Source: Tritrichomonas musculus (taxonomy: Eukaryota; Parabasalia; Tritrichomonadida; Tritrichomonadidae). Taken from it: a DNA stretch of 64,000 bases. Each line of letters starts with the position of its first letter. Position 1 is the stretch's first letter. Both the position numbers and the translations under genes were made by a program. Where the stretch lies: contig JAPFFF010000004.1 of assembly GCA_039105265.1 (NCBI GenBank), positions 3,782,001 to 3,846,000 on the forward strand, in the 5' to 3' direction. Positions 10,388 to 21,015 of this stretch are shown piece by piece. The notes under the pieces are model-generated. The model had not been told where the DNA came from. It worked only from the letters and a program-made list of their open reading frames with translations, and made no database searches.

Positions 10388-12764
10388 ACCTATGATTTCA
10401 CAAAGGTCATTTTTACTATTTTTTCACTATTTTTTATTATAATTATTATTTTATTATTTTTTATTTCTATAGAATTGCTTGAGATAATTGTATTTGCGGC
10501 GGTTTTTTGCGCTTGCTTATTCAACAATCCATTGAGTTGCAACAGAAGAGTGTATACCTAGTCCTTTTCCATAGGGCTGAATTCCCCATCAACACGAACC
10601 AGTTGAAAAATTCATTTCAGTGGCCATGAGTGTTTTTACTTCAGCTGAATTGAGCCTATGAATAAATTTTTTTAAGTATCTTGCTCTCTAATGCATACTC
10701 ACTTATATCAATGAATTCATGCTCTTCACTTCCAAAAACTTTTATCCTTTTATTTATAACATCTGTTGAATTTGATATCAATATTGTAGATGCTGTTGTT
10801 CAAGATATTAAAGAAGAAGGTGTTAAGTTATAAGAAGAGGCTAAATAGTTAAGAATACAACCTTGTAATTATGAAATAAGAAAATTAATGAAACAGACTT
10901 ATCATAAGCAATTACATATATTTATTATAGAGGTGAGGCTGCGAAAATTTTTGGTATTTTTTAATAATATTAATATATATTATTTTATTCCAGAATTAAA
11001 TGTTATTTATGATAATTTCACTAATATTTTTTTCAGATTTTTAGCTATAAAACAATTTTTAAAATTGAATTGCTTATATCTTATTATAATTTCAATTTTA
11101 TCTTAATAAAAAAATTCTATTTACTCAAAATAATAAATAATTTAATTATTAATATTTAATATATAGATGTGAATATAATATTAAAATCTTCTACTAAGAA
11201 TTATAAATCAAATAATGATTTTTTATGATTTAACTAACTATCATCATATTATAAGCATGATTTTTTAGTAAATTATTGATAAATATTAAAATAAATACTT
11301 ATTGTGATGTTGATACCAAAATAAAAACAAATGAAATTATTTGGATATTTGTGAAGTTTACATCACTAACGTATATAGAATTATATTCAATATTAAACCT
11401 CAATCCTAGCTAAAATTGTAAAAAAAAATTTAAAAATATTTTGATATGTTTGCCAGCACCAGATAAATTAAGAGATAAACTATAGTTATCCCTTTGGTCT
11501 TTAATATAGAAGAAAATTTCTCTTTAAATTGAAAAATATTTTTTTGAATTTTGACCAAAAACGCATTTATTGAATAACTTTCTTATTAAAAAATAGAGAT
11601 CATCTATATACAAATGCAATTTAATGGTTGAAAAGAAAAAATAATGACGAATATATGAATTATGACATTTTGAAATATCAATACAATTTCAATTTTTTTT
11701 GATTAAATCTGAAAAAAAGTATATGATATGAAAAGGTAACAACACCATAATACTATATTTTTAATTTATTTTTAATTTTGTTGATTATTATTCCTAAAAA
11801 AGTTCATTTAAAATTTTGCAGTCTCACCTCTTTTATTATAAGCAATTACTTAATATGGAAGATAACATTAAGATATATGTGTTGATTTCATGATATGTAG
11901 CAAGAGAGATTGTGTGTCAACTTTTTAAGAGAATAAATTGAAAGAAAAATAGGAGAAAAATGGTGAATAATATTTTGAGTTTCATGCAAATAAAAAAATT
12001 GAGATAGAATTTTTTTTACGCACTTTTTCGAAAATTTTCATTCAATTTTGAAAGGCTTCTGAAAAAGAACAAAATAAAAATATAGCAAATTAAAAACATT
12101 CTATCATTATTATTTTTATTAATATAACAATTATTCTTATCTTCATTTGATTTTTTATAAGTAAATAATCCCTTATGTATCAATTGTTTCATTGATATCA
12201 TTAGATTATTATATTTAAAAACAATGCTTTAACAACACTACATGAATTTTCTTTAATGAGTCATATAAATCTTTAAGGAAATAATATAACGATTTCATTG
12301 TTATAATGAAATTATTTGGAATGATAAAAGCTTATTTGCCGATAAAATAGGGGAAAAAATAATTTCATTATAACAATTTATTTCTTTAGTCATTATACTG
12401 ATCAAAGATTATGAAAGTGGAAAATATGTATAACTCTCACTGGAGCATAAATGAAATTATTTCATATTTAATATGTAATTGCCTGGAATATGTAAGCAAA
12501 GGAAAGATAAAAATTGATGCGTCTTTTTATATTTTTACATAGTTTTTACCGAGATTTAATCACCAAATGCAGGACAAGATATTTGTTAGTTGTAAATCCA
12601 GTTATAAGTTAACAGTATCGGCTCGATTACTATTTCATCCTATCAATAGATATCTTATAGATAATATATGTAGTCGAGGAGATATTGACTCCTTCATGAT
12701 AATTGAACATATATACATTGAAAAAGTTACCAACTTTTATATATACAATTTGGCCAAATACAAA
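10388..12764. other. Long AT-rich spacer, mostly featureless
   Basis: There is no supported gene. A slightly GC-richer patch (about 10490-10680) reads on the minus strand like decayed coding sequence (for example MATEMNFSTGS, then QPYGKGLGIHSS in a near frame), but I cannot name its source. At 12300-12374 there is a strong inverted repeat (separate entry). Short ORFs here lack coding character. Confidence 0.4.
12300..12374. repeat. 18-bp perfect inverted repeat, 39-base loop
   Basis: GTTATAATGAAATTATTT at 12300-12317 is exactly complementary to 12357-12374. The core ATGAAATTATTT recurs near 11330 and 12450, and inverted near 13600, on both sides of the OS-9-like gene. Confidence 0.8.
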
Positions 12765-13385
12765 ATGATCATTTCTTTCTTTATTCCTTTTATCATATCG
12801 CATGATATGCCAAACTATAGAACAAAGTTTTTTAATCAAATTCCTTCTGATTTCGATTCTTCTAAATTTTCTCGTTCTTTTGAATATAATCTTGGAGATT
12901 CCATTTATAAGTGCTATATAGCAGAAAATCAGACACCAAAAACCAAAGAAACGCCAGAAGAGTACCTCAAATCAATTTTGCTAGGCAACTGCTTCCAAAT
13001 GACTCATACTGATTATTGGTATTATACGTTTTGCCCATTCAAATCACTTTCACAATTTCGTTATGCTGATGACAAAGTTACTCATATAGACACATTCACT
13101 CTTGGGAAAGAATCTCATGGAAAGTATGAAATTATTGATCGTGGGATTGCTACAAATTGGACAAATGGTGACATTTGTGCAGTTAATAAAAAGCCCCGTA
13201 AGACGAGGGTAGAGTTCATTTGTGATATGTCTCGTGATGATGATGGTTCAGTTACATCTATCAGCGAGCCTTCTTTTTGCCACTACTTGGTTAAATTTCA
13301 TACTCAACATGCCTGCGCATTTCCAAATATAACAAATGAAAACTTATATCAAATTAATTGCTATTTACAAGCGCGAAACATTTAA
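12765..13385 (+). CDS. OS-9/Yos9-type ER lectin (MRH domain)
   Basis: From the ATG at 12765 this is a 206-residue protein. An upstream in-frame ATG at 12567 would add 66 residues with no family match, while the 12765 start places a signal peptide (MIISFFIPFIIS) at the N-terminus, so I prefer it. The MRH domain is complete. It has an NCF opening, the TDYWYY mannose-site segment, Gln in SLSQFRY, Arg in RKTRVEF, and the closing SEPSFCHYLV with Glu and Tyr; the last four are the usual sugar contacts. Six or more cysteines match the family disulfides. OS-9/Yos9 proteins bind trimmed N-glycans in the ER lumen and deliver misfolded glycoproteins to ER-associated degradation. At about 200 residues it is a minimal version. 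Glucosidase II beta also has an MRH domain but is longer and has other domains. Confidence 0.8.
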   Translation: MIISFFIPFIISHDMPNYRTKFFNQIPSDFDSSKFSRSFEYNLGDSIYKCYIAENQTPKTKETPEEYLKSILLGNCFQMTHTDYWYYTFCPFKSLSQFRYADDKVTHIDTFTLGKESHGKYEIIDRGIATNWTNGDICAVNKKPRKTRVEFICDMSRDDDGSVTSISEPSFCHYLVKFHTQHACAFPNITNENLYQINCYLQARNI

Positions 13386-13675
13386 TTTTTCTCCCAATAA
13401 ATTATGTTAATTATTATAAACTAATTCAAATGCTATAATAATATTGATATTTATTTATAAATAGATAATTATTAACTTTTTTATAATGAGATCATGCTTT
13501 AATCACACCAAATACTGTATCATTCTTTTAATTAATAATCATTATTATTTTATGACGATAAAATAAAAGAATCCTTTTTTTTTTCCTATGAAATATGTGA
13601 AATAATTTCATTTTTTGAAAAAAAAGTGTATCAACTTTTTCAGATCGAATTTGTTTTACATGGTCAAATCATCAA

Positions 13676-14059
13676 ATGAATGAGTTTCAAGCAATTGGAT
13701 ATGGCTTGCTTGGATTTGGAGTAGGATTTTTTATTCTCGGGATTTTTACGCTAGGAAAGAGACAATTTCTTGTAACGTCAAATCTTTTGATCATACTTGC
13801 TGTCAATTTAATTTTTGGAATTAAAGAGTTTATTAGATTTATTTTCCAAAGAACAAGAATTGTTGGAACTGTTGCATTTTTCTTGGGAATGACACTCATT
13901 TTTGCTAAATTGTCTTTACCTGGAATTATATCTGAACTTGTTGGCGCTTACTGGCTTTTTGGTGGTTTTCTTCAACTCTTTTTATCCCTTCTTATGAAGA
14001 TACCTTGTATTTCTTCATTAATACCTCAATCATGGAGAAAGGAAACTCTCGATTGCTAA
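13676..14059 (+). CDS. GOT1: GOT1-like vesicle transport protein
   Basis: This 127-residue, four-helix membrane protein has the Got1/Sft2 pattern: IGYGLLGFGVGFFILG at the start, FxFQRxRxxGTVAFFLGM in the middle and LVGAYWLFGGF near the end, followed by a conserved IPCIS segment. Length and hydrophobic layout equal those of yeast and human GOT1. The family sits in ER/Golgi membranes and helps vesicles fuse with the Golgi. The ATG at 13676 directly precedes the first membrane segment. It lies 290 bp after the OS-9-like gene on the same strand; both act in the secretory pathway, but an operon is not expected in trichomonads. Confidence 0.85.
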   Translation: MNEFQAIGYGLLGFGVGFFILGIFTLGKRQFLVTSNLLIILAVNLIFGIKEFIRFIFQRTRIVGTVAFFLGMTLIFAKLSLPGIISELVGAYWLFGGFLQLFLSLLMKIPCISSLIPQSWRKETLDC

Positions 14060-14279
14060 ATTTTATTTGTATATATATATTTTAATCATCTTATAATGCT
14101 ATTTGTACAACATTTATAAACATATGTTTCTTATATATCAATAAAGTTACTAAATTTTTTTTCTTATTATTCTGGTGAATGTTAAAACTATATTTTTGCA
14201 GTTATATAAACAAAGAGGACTCTTCATATAGCTGATGTTTAAAGAACAAATATATAAAGACAAAAAAAATAAATCGGTT

Positions 14280-14756
14280 TCATTCATTAATTTTCCAATA
14301 AGACCATCCTACTAACTTTTCCGCGTTTCCAAATAAATCATCTACTTCTTGTGCGGACATTTCATCTCCAAGAATATTATATGAAGCGTTATATATATTG
14401 GGAGTCTGGAAATTAGGTTTTGGTTCTGGATTTTTTTGTTCCAATAAAGGAGGAATTGGCATATATGGAGTAATCTGAATTATTGGAGTAAGCAGAACTG
14501 GCTGTTGACTTGAATTTAAGTTTGATGTATTATTTTGCTGACGTGGTAATTCATCTTGGACAGGGACTTGATTAGTTGGAGTATGATTCAAAAATTCATT
14601 AGTTTTAACCGGTACACTGGCATTTACTGGAGGAATATTATTATTATTACTATTATTAGGATTTAACGCATCATAGAAGACGTTAACATAATTTGCTTGA
14701 GGATGAGATTGCTGTGATTTATTGTTCAACTCTTTTTCAACAATAATTCTTGACAT
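14280..14756 (-). CDS. Asn/Pro/Gln-rich hypothetical protein
   Basis: The 158-residue protein is not recognised. Residues 20-125 are low-complexity Asn/Pro/Gln with repeated VPV and PPL motifs. The last 30 residues (GDEMSAQEVDDLFGNAEKL) look like a short folded helix. It is divergent to the coiled-coil gene, with only 86 bp between the two ATGs. A TCATTC Inr-like motif is present on its own strand, about 40 bases upstream. Coding character rests on the uninterrupted frame, regular start and a folded-looking tail. Confidence 0.6.
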   Translation of the reverse strand: MSRIIVEKELNNKSQQSHPQANYVNVFYDALNPNNSNNNNIPPVNASVPVKTNEFLNHTPTNQVPVQDELPRQQNNTSNLNSSQQPVLLTPIIQITPYMPIPPLLEQKNPEPKPNFQTPNIYNASYNILGDEMSAQEVDDLFGNAEKLVGWSYWKINE

Positions 14757-14842
14757 TGAAAAATAATAAACAGAAGATTGTCAAGAATTTGAAATGAATG
14801 AAAAAAGTTTAAAAAACGTTTTTAAATCTTTAAAAAAATTTT
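14757..14842. promoter_or_regulatory. Bidirectional promoter region, 86 bp
   Basis: The two start codons of divergent genes are separated by 86 bp, so both core promoters must lie here or overlap the coding ends. TCATTCATTTC, read on the minus strand, fits the trichomonad initiator consensus TCA-pyrimidine-T/A. No TATA box is expected. Confidence 0.5.
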
Positions 14843-16024
14843 ATGGATGTATCTGCTCAGGATATTTTTCAATTTACTTTACAACCTTCTTCACTTACAA
14901 AAGTTCCAGGTAGAGGCGATGGAGATCCAAGTCCGAGAAGAAAATTGAAATCTTCAAATTCATCAGAAATATCTCACAAGCAGAGCCAAAAACAAACAGA
15001 ACAAGTAAATAACAATCTCAATGATGAACTCGAAAAATATATATTAAAAGCTCTCAGAGGTGAAAGCATGGCTCGCTGCGATATTACTTTATTTCCATTA
15101 ATAATTTCATCACTTGAAGATCAACGCGAATCCTACATTAAAAGCAATATGTATGATGAAGCTCAAAATGCATACCGAGCAATTAAACATGCTAAAAAAG
15201 CTCAAGAAGAAGCTAATACACGACTCTTTCAAAATAAATTGAGACAAGACCTTTCTAAACGAAAGCAAGAAGCAATGGATGAACTTCAAGCATTAAACGA
15301 TAAAACAAAAAAAATCGAATTCAATATGATTTTAAACTTCAAAACACAAGTTTTTAATTTGGAAGAAAAACAGCAGAAAGAAATAGAAGATTTTGAAGCT
15401 CAATGGACATCAACAAGCAAGCAAAGAATGTATAACAAAACTTCTGCAGAATTACAAAATCTTAGAAGACAGGAAGACTTATACCTTGAGCAGAAATTAT
15501 ATAAAGAATCAAATGCAGCAAAACGTAGAGCTGATGAAATCGAAAAAATTGAAATACAAAATGCGATGGAACAAATGGAATATGATTATAGGATTGCTTT
15601 GATGCCAATCAAAGCTCAACATAAACAAGAAATGAAAACATTAATAAAAGCACAAGAAGATGAAGAGAGAGTGTATAAAAATGCTAAGAAAAGTGAAATG
15701 GACTTGATTTTAATTCGAATAAAGAAAATCGAAAAAGAATATGAAAATCTCAATGATTTAGCATATGTTGAAAGAATTCAACTTCGTTCAAAATCATTTA
15801 ATAACCAAAATAATAATAATAATATTATTATTGATGACTCATTTAGTAAATCAACTAAAAATTCGTTAAGTACAAGAAACCAAAAGGAAATAACAACAAA
15901 TGACTTTAATAAAATTCCAGTGGCTCCATTGAATTTTGCCAAGCAGTCAAAACCTTCTTCTTCTAAAAGACCATTAATTAAATCTCCCAGGTCAAATTCA
16001 AATAGAGCATCTCAAAAACACTGA
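14843..16024 (+). CDS. Coiled-coil protein, trichomonad type
   Basis: This 393-residue protein has a Ser/Lys-rich, probably disordered head (1-60). A helical domain follows (about 65-120, ALRGESMARCDITLFPLI then DEAQNAYRAIKHAKK), and then a long charged coiled coil (about 120-300). The tail is basic and Ser-rich. The middle module recurs, as far as I know, in many trichomonad proteins of unknown function. A structural or cytoskeletal role is an inference from the coiled coil alone. The start is the first ATG after the divergent promoter. Confidence 0.7.
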   Translation: MDVSAQDIFQFTLQPSSLTKVPGRGDGDPSPRRKLKSSNSSEISHKQSQKQTEQVNNNLNDELEKYILKALRGESMARCDITLFPLIISSLEDQRESYIKSNMYDEAQNAYRAIKHAKKAQEEANTRLFQNKLRQDLSKRKQEAMDELQALNDKTKKIEFNMILNFKTQVFNLEEKQQKEIEDFEAQWTSTSKQRMYNKTSAELQNLRRQEDLYLEQKLYKESNAAKRRADEIEKIEIQNAMEQMEYDYRIALMPIKAQHKQEMKTLIKAQEDEERVYKNAKKSEMDLILIRIKKIEKEYENLNDLAYVERIQLRSKSFNNQNNNNNIIIDDSFSKSTKNSLSTRNQKEITTNDFNKIPVAPLNFAKQSKPSSSKRPLIKSPRSNSNRASQKH

Positions 16025-16487
16025 TCCTATATTAATTTTTTATGTTTCTAATTTCTTAGTAGAACCTCAAATAGATATTCACCTTCAATTTTTATTTAAT
16101 ACTTTTTCTTCATATCGATATGAATGCGTATTCTGTTAATAAGAGCTTTAATTATTTATGCTCATTTTTTTTATGTTAATATAATATGGACATATATTTG
16201 ATGATTTTTAGTTATGTTTGCTAATATATTGCGTTGATAATAAAATTTTAATTTAAACAAAATGCTTTTTAACACTATTACTGATAATATAACTTATAAT
16301 TAAAATTATAAGTTGACTGAATAACTTTCTTTTATAATGAATTTGTCATTGTAAAACATCAAATTTCAAAATCAAAAAATTCATTGAATTTTTTTCAACA
16401 TGCATTCAAAATTGAGATATTAAATAAATAAAAAAAGCATCAAAAACTAATAATAAAACAAAAAAAGGATCTATTAACTTTATTCCT
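16025..16487. other. Convergent 3' spacer with a perfect palindrome
   Basis: This spacer lies between the converging coiled-coil and PFK genes. AACTTATAATT at 16291-16301 pairs perfectly with 16304-16314. No ORF is supported. The palindrome might shape 3' ends, but that is untested. Confidence 0.6.
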
Positions 16488-17465
16488 TTAATCAAGATCA
16501 TTGTAGAGTTGGATGAGATGCTTGCTAACTGGCTTAAGCTTTCCAATAACATTTTCAAGAGGAGTAAGTTGAACTTGACCATCAACAATGGAAACTACTT
16601 TTCCTGATTCACCGTTAACAAGAGATGTGATAGCAGATGCTCCCATTAATGTTCCATAAATACGGTCTCTTGCAGTTGGTGCGCCACCACGTTGAGTATA
16701 ACCAAGAACAGTTTCACGAATATCAAAACCAGTTTCTTCTTGTTTCTGATTCAAAAACTTGACGAGTTCAAGTGCACCTGGTTTCCAACCTTCAGCAACA
16801 ACACAAATAGCATGCGATTTTCCTTTTGTGTAAGCGTCCATTAATGTTTTAGCAATATCTTCCATTGAAACCTTTCCTTTTTCTTCAGGAATTAAACATA
16901 CTTCTGCACCAGTTGCTGTAGCTGCCATTTGTGCCAAAGCGCCGCAATCTCTTCCCATAACTTCAATAACGAAGGCTCGTTGAATAGATGAAGCACAATC
17001 TCTGATTCTATCGATTGCTTCGATGATAATGTTTAAAGCTGTATCTACTCCAAGACAAACTTCAGTTCCGTAAACATCATCATCAATTGATCCTGGAATA
17101 CCAATAACTGGGAAACCATCTTTGAAAAGATTATAAGCACCTGCTAAGGAGCCATTTCCACCGATTACAATGAGCCCTTCAATGCTGCTCAAGTTCATAT
17201 TTCTAATTGCCTTTCGTCGGACTTTAGGGTCTCTCCATTCTGGAAGACGGGCAGTTCCAAGCCATGTTCCACCAAGTTGAATCGTTCCAGAAACTTTATT
17301 TGAATTAAGTGGAATGATTTGTCCTTCAACTAAACCACGATAGCCACTTCGAACTCCATAAACACCAACACCGAGCTTCTCTCCAGCACGAGTGACTGCA
17401 CGAATAACTGCGTTAAGACCTGCATTATCACCACCACTTGTAAGAACAGCAATATTCTTCAACAT
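16488..17465 (-). CDS. 6-phosphofructokinase (ATP-type active site)
   Basis: The enzyme phosphorylates fructose 6-phosphate to fructose 1,6-bisphosphate in cytosolic glycolysis. I choose the ATG at 17465 (MLKNIAVLTSGG, 325 residues) over 17498 because the family begins directly at this beta strand. Visible motifs, in order: TSGGDNAGLNAVIRA, GGNGSLAGA, IPGSIDDD (catalytic Asp), GVDTALN, EVMGRDCGALA and the GYTQRGG effector/sugar site. The phosphoryl-donor site has GGNGS and PGSIDDD, that is Gly at the positions called 104 and 124 in E. coli PFK. Pyrophosphate-dependent enzymes instead carry Asp and Lys there. Trichomonads are known for PPi-dependent PFK, so this copy reads as ATP-type or as a paralogue of untested specificity. 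At 325 residues it has the bacterial short form. Confidence 0.88.
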   Translation of the reverse strand: MLKNIAVLTSGGDNAGLNAVIRAVTRAGEKLGVGVYGVRSGYRGLVEGQIIPLNSNKVSGTIQLGGTWLGTARLPEWRDPKVRRKAIRNMNLSSIEGLIVIGGNGSLAGAYNLFKDGFPVIGIPGSIDDDVYGTEVCLGVDTALNIIIEAIDRIRDCASSIQRAFVIEVMGRDCGALAQMAATATGAEVCLIPEEKGKVSMEDIAKTLMDAYTKGKSHAICVVAEGWKPGALELVKFLNQKQEETGFDIRETVLGYTQRGGAPTARDRIYGTLMGASAITSLVNGESGKVVSIVDGQVQLTPLENVIGKLKPVSKHLIQLYNDLD

Positions 17466-17947
17466 GTTGAATAGATCGTCGATCATATTTACATTCAAAT
17501 ATTGAATAGAATAGTTGTGAGAAAATTAAATATTGATTATATTTTATAAAAAATAATCTTCATCTGATTAATTGAAAATAAAATACTTTTTTCTTGATAC
17601 TCAATTGACATTTTCGATTTTTAATAAATAACATAACTAATATAAACATTAATTTTTTGTTAAATTAATTTTTCCTAAACAAATTGCAATATTTCTTAAA
17701 AAAAATTTGAAATTTGTTCAAAAAAAAAAAAGGAATATAAGTATAACTTAATAGAAGAATTAATAAATAGCCAATAAAAAAGCTGAATCCAAGCAGCTCC
17801 TTTTAGTTTTCCATGTTAACATAAATAAAAAATGTGAGTGATTGATTAATTCTTGAAAACTTTTTCAAAATTTTACATAGAAGTAAAGAAAAAAATAAAC
17901 GGTTCGGTATCAAAATTAATGAATAACGATTTATTTAAACGGGCTTA
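17466..17947. other. Divergent 5' spacer
   Basis: This AT-rich region lies between the PFK start and the 962-residue coiled-coil gene and holds both promoters. I see no ORF or repeat. A TTCAATATTTG initiator-like motif is present on the PFK strand. Confidence 0.4.
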
Positions 17948-20836
17948 ATGCTCAATTGCTCATTTTCGAGCGTGTGTGATTTAGTAGACATACCTGATGA
18001 TGAGCAAAAATATAATCAAAGAAAAGTAGAAAAAGAAAAAGAACAGCTTATTCAAATTAATACAGATTTATCAAACCAAATTATATCTTATCGAAAACAA
18101 ATTGATGATACAATAAATATCGCTTCAAATTATGATTCAATTCTATTAGAAAACTCAAAAAATTCAAAAGAAATAACAAGGCTTAAATTAGAAATTCAAG
18201 ATCTTCAAAATAGATTAAAAATATCTTTATGTAATAATCAAGAATTAAAAAAGCTGATGGAAATACAGAAAAATGATGCAGAAGGAAAATTTATTATTGA
18301 ATCTGATGGCAAGCTAGCACAGCAAAGTCAAAAATACGAAAGAATTATAAATCAAATGAAAATTGATCATGCAAATGAAATCGAAAATATGAAAAAAGAA
18401 ATTGAGTTCTATTTTAAATATAAAGAAAATCTTGAAATGCTTTTCGAAGCAGCTAGCGCTTTTTTTAATATTTATATAGATTCACCAAAATCATTAATAC
18501 AATGCATAAAAAATTTTATGAAAGAAAAAGATGAAGATTCGCAAGATTCCCATATAATATGCAAAATACAAAAACAGCAAAAATTATTAAATAATTTTCA
18601 AGATCAAATAACAAAGGCCACCTCCCATTTAAAACTTAAAATCGTTACATTAAATCAACAAGTAGAAGACTTGAAAAATCGAAACAGATTATTATCTAAA
18701 CAAAATGAAGATTTAACATTAAACAATGAAAAACTAATTTCTGATCTAGCAAAACAAAGTGCCCAAACGAAACTCGCTATATTTGAAAAAGAGACAGGCC
18801 AAATATGCCCTAATGGTACTACATGCCAAAACGCATTTGAAATTTCTAAACAAATTTTAAATGCTAATAAAGAAATAAAATCACTCAAAAAACAGAATCG
18901 TCTTCTTCAGAAAAAGGTATCATCTTCAGAATTAAGATGTAAAAAATATGAAACAAAATGCAAAGAATTCACAGTTGATCATCAAGAAATGGAAAAGTCT
19001 TATCAAACTAGAAACAAAGATCTTCATAAAAAGGCCCAAGAACTACTTGAAAGTGAATCGAAAAATAAAGAGATGGAATCTTCTTATTTTAGATATAAAA
19101 ACGAAAACTCTGTCAAAGATCAACAATTACAAGCAATGAGAGAAAATGTTACAATGATCAACGATGATCTCAAAGCCCAGCTATCAAAATATACAGATTT
19201 AATGAAAGAACGAGATCAGCTCTTTCGTAATCTCCAACAACAGAAATCAAACAATGAGATCCTTGATTCAAGGCTCAAAATGGAAGAAGACAAACGAAAA
19301 GAAACTGAAAATCGTCTACAGACTCTTCAACAACAACTCAATGAAATGAATTGCCTACAGACCAATCCTCAGTCATTAGTACCGCCCTCAATTTTTGCAT
19401 CTTCTGAATTCCCACGTGAATTACAGTGCGTTCTCCGCGAAGTTGGTGAAAGTACCACATGCAATCTCACAATCAAACTCTCAAACGCCTTTTCAATCAT
19501 TGCAAAATGGTATCGAAGTCGTTGTGATCGTCTTGAAAGCGAATTCAACGCTGAACACCAAAACTTAACCATGCTTCACTCCCAAATAGACTATTTTCTC
19601 GACTTTTTGAAAGGGATGTTCCCCGATGTCAAAATAAACTTCGACCTCCTTCTTACTGACGAGTCTACACGGAACATACTGAGTGAGTCCTTAACACGCA
19701 TCCACGAAGCCGAGTCCAAGAAAGTTAAGAAAAAGTTAGAAAATCAACTATCCGAACTTTTTGAGGCCCTAAATGTCAAAGAAATTGTAGATTTGAAAGA
19801 TGAAGTTTTTCAATTACTTAAGAAATTTGAGAACTCTCAGAAAAAGTTGAAAAACTTAAGGAAAATTTATAAAGATAAAGAAAAAGAACTCGAGAAAGCA
19901 CTCAGAAACGCAAACAGCCAGTACGACAACGTTTCGAAGACCTGCGTCATTTTGGAGAATAGTAAAACTGATCTACAAGGTCAAATATTTGAGCTTGAAC
20001 GTGAAAAAGAAAAAATTAGGAAGCAGCTTGAAAACAGCCAAAAAGAAGAAATTGAAAGAATCAAAGATGATTACCAGAACAAAATCGACACTCTTAACAA
20101 AGAAGGCGGCGATCTTAAGAAGCAGATTCAGGCGCTTCTCGCGGCCAACGAGAACTTTGAAAGCGAGAACATGAATTTGAATGAGGCTCTCAAAAAGTTG
20201 AAGAAAAAGAAGGAGCGGTTAGAGAAGGACATCAAGTTCAACGACGACACTCAGAAAAATTTGAAAGAAAAGTGGAAAAGTGACAAAATTGAATTGCAAA
20301 AACGTTACGAAAATCTTTCAAATCAAACAAAGTGTCAGATTTTTGAACTCCAAGAAAAAATTAAAAATTTGACGATCAAAAATTCACAATATGAAGGTGA
20401 AATTGAAAAATTGAAAGAAAAAATAGTCGAGCTGAATTTGAGAATTAAAAAAAGTGACACCCAAATGGCGGCGGTTAGATCCGAAACCGAACGAGACAAG
20501 AAAAACATTCAGTCCCAGCTCAACGCGCAGATAGTCTCACTCCAGAACGAGTATCGGCGGCAGTTAGAGGAGAAACAAGGTCAATTGGAAATTGAGAGGA
20601 GAAGGATCGTCGACGCACTGGCAAGAAATTTCGCCGCCCTGACGGACGGAATGAAAATTGACATAAACAACATCGAGAGCGTCGCACAGATCGTCAAGAA
20701 GAAGGTCGACGACGCGTTCAGAAGAGAGGCCAACTTGAGGAGATCAGCCAACTCGAACTACGAACAGTCAAGCGAGGAGGGGACTGGATACAGCCTCTCT
20801 ATTCGAAGGAAGAAAGTTACTTCTAATCGTTACTGA
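17948..20836 (+). CDS. Large coiled-coil protein
   Basis: This 962-residue protein is nearly all heptad-repeat coiled coil. It is interrupted by a likely globular or helical-bundle segment at about 480-600 (SSEFPRELQCVLREVGES ... SRCDRLESEFN ... DYFLDFLKGMFPD). The tail (about 920-962) is basic and Ser-rich. No motor, kinase or membrane segment is seen. Such proteins are abundant in trichomonads and are usually placed in the cytoskeleton or Golgi without proof. Base composition changes inside the gene: the first half is AT-rich like its surroundings, while the part after about 19380 is clearly richer in G and C, especially 20100-20800. The frame is open throughout. Confidence 0.8.
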   Translation: MLNCSFSSVCDLVDIPDDEQKYNQRKVEKEKEQLIQINTDLSNQIISYRKQIDDTINIASNYDSILLENSKNSKEITRLKLEIQDLQNRLKISLCNNQELKKLMEIQKNDAEGKFIIESDGKLAQQSQKYERIINQMKIDHANEIENMKKEIEFYFKYKENLEMLFEAASAFFNIYIDSPKSLIQCIKNFMKEKDEDSQDSHIICKIQKQQKLLNNFQDQITKATSHLKLKIVTLNQQVEDLKNRNRLLSKQNEDLTLNNEKLISDLAKQSAQTKLAIFEKETGQICPNGTTCQNAFEISKQILNANKEIKSLKKQNRLLQKKVSSSELRCKKYETKCKEFTVDHQEMEKSYQTRNKDLHKKAQELLESESKNKEMESSYFRYKNENSVKDQQLQAMRENVTMINDDLKAQLSKYTDLMKERDQLFRNLQQQKSNNEILDSRLKMEEDKRKETENRLQTLQQQLNEMNCLQTNPQSLVPPSIFASSEFPRELQCVLREVGESTTCNLTIKLSNAFSIIAKWYRSRCDRLESEFNAEHQNLTMLHSQIDYFLDFLKGMFPDVKINFDLLLTDESTRNILSESLTRIHEAESKKVKKKLENQLSELFEALNVKEIVDLKDEVFQLLKKFENSQKKLKNLRKIYKDKEKELEKALRNANSQYDNVSKTCVILENSKTDLQGQIFELEREKEKIRKQLENSQKEEIERIKDDYQNKIDTLNKEGGDLKKQIQALLAANENFESENMNLNEALKKLKKKKERLEKDIKFNDDTQKNLKEKWKSDKIELQKRYENLSNQTKCQIFELQEKIKNLTIKNSQYEGEIEKLKEKIVELNLRIKKSDTQMAAVRSETERDKKNIQSQLNAQIVSLQNEYRRQLEEKQGQLEIERRRIVDALARNFAALTDGMKIDINNIESVAQIVKKKVDDAFRREANLRRSANSNYEQSSEEGTGYSLSIRRKKVTSNRY

Positions 20837-21015
20837 TCATCTACTTATTTTTATTTGTTTTTTAGTTTGTATATAAAAAGAAAGAAAGAAAATATTAATA
20901 TATGCTTTTTCAATGAATTGGTCAATAATTATTATAATGTCTATATTTATTCTATTATCTTACTATTAATAGTACAAGCCATCTTCATCATCATTTGATG
21001 GGAAAATGCTAAAAT

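Noticed and set aside
10888-11106. 72-codon ORF in the long spacer
   Set aside because: Very AT-rich, Ile/Phe/Asn only, as expected by chance.
12567-12764. Upstream in-frame extension of the OS-9-like gene
   Set aside because: It would bury the signal peptide 66 residues inside and shows no family match.
16291-16314. Palindrome as a rho-independent terminator
   Set aside because: The genome is eukaryotic; such terminators are not used, so it is listed only as a palindrome.
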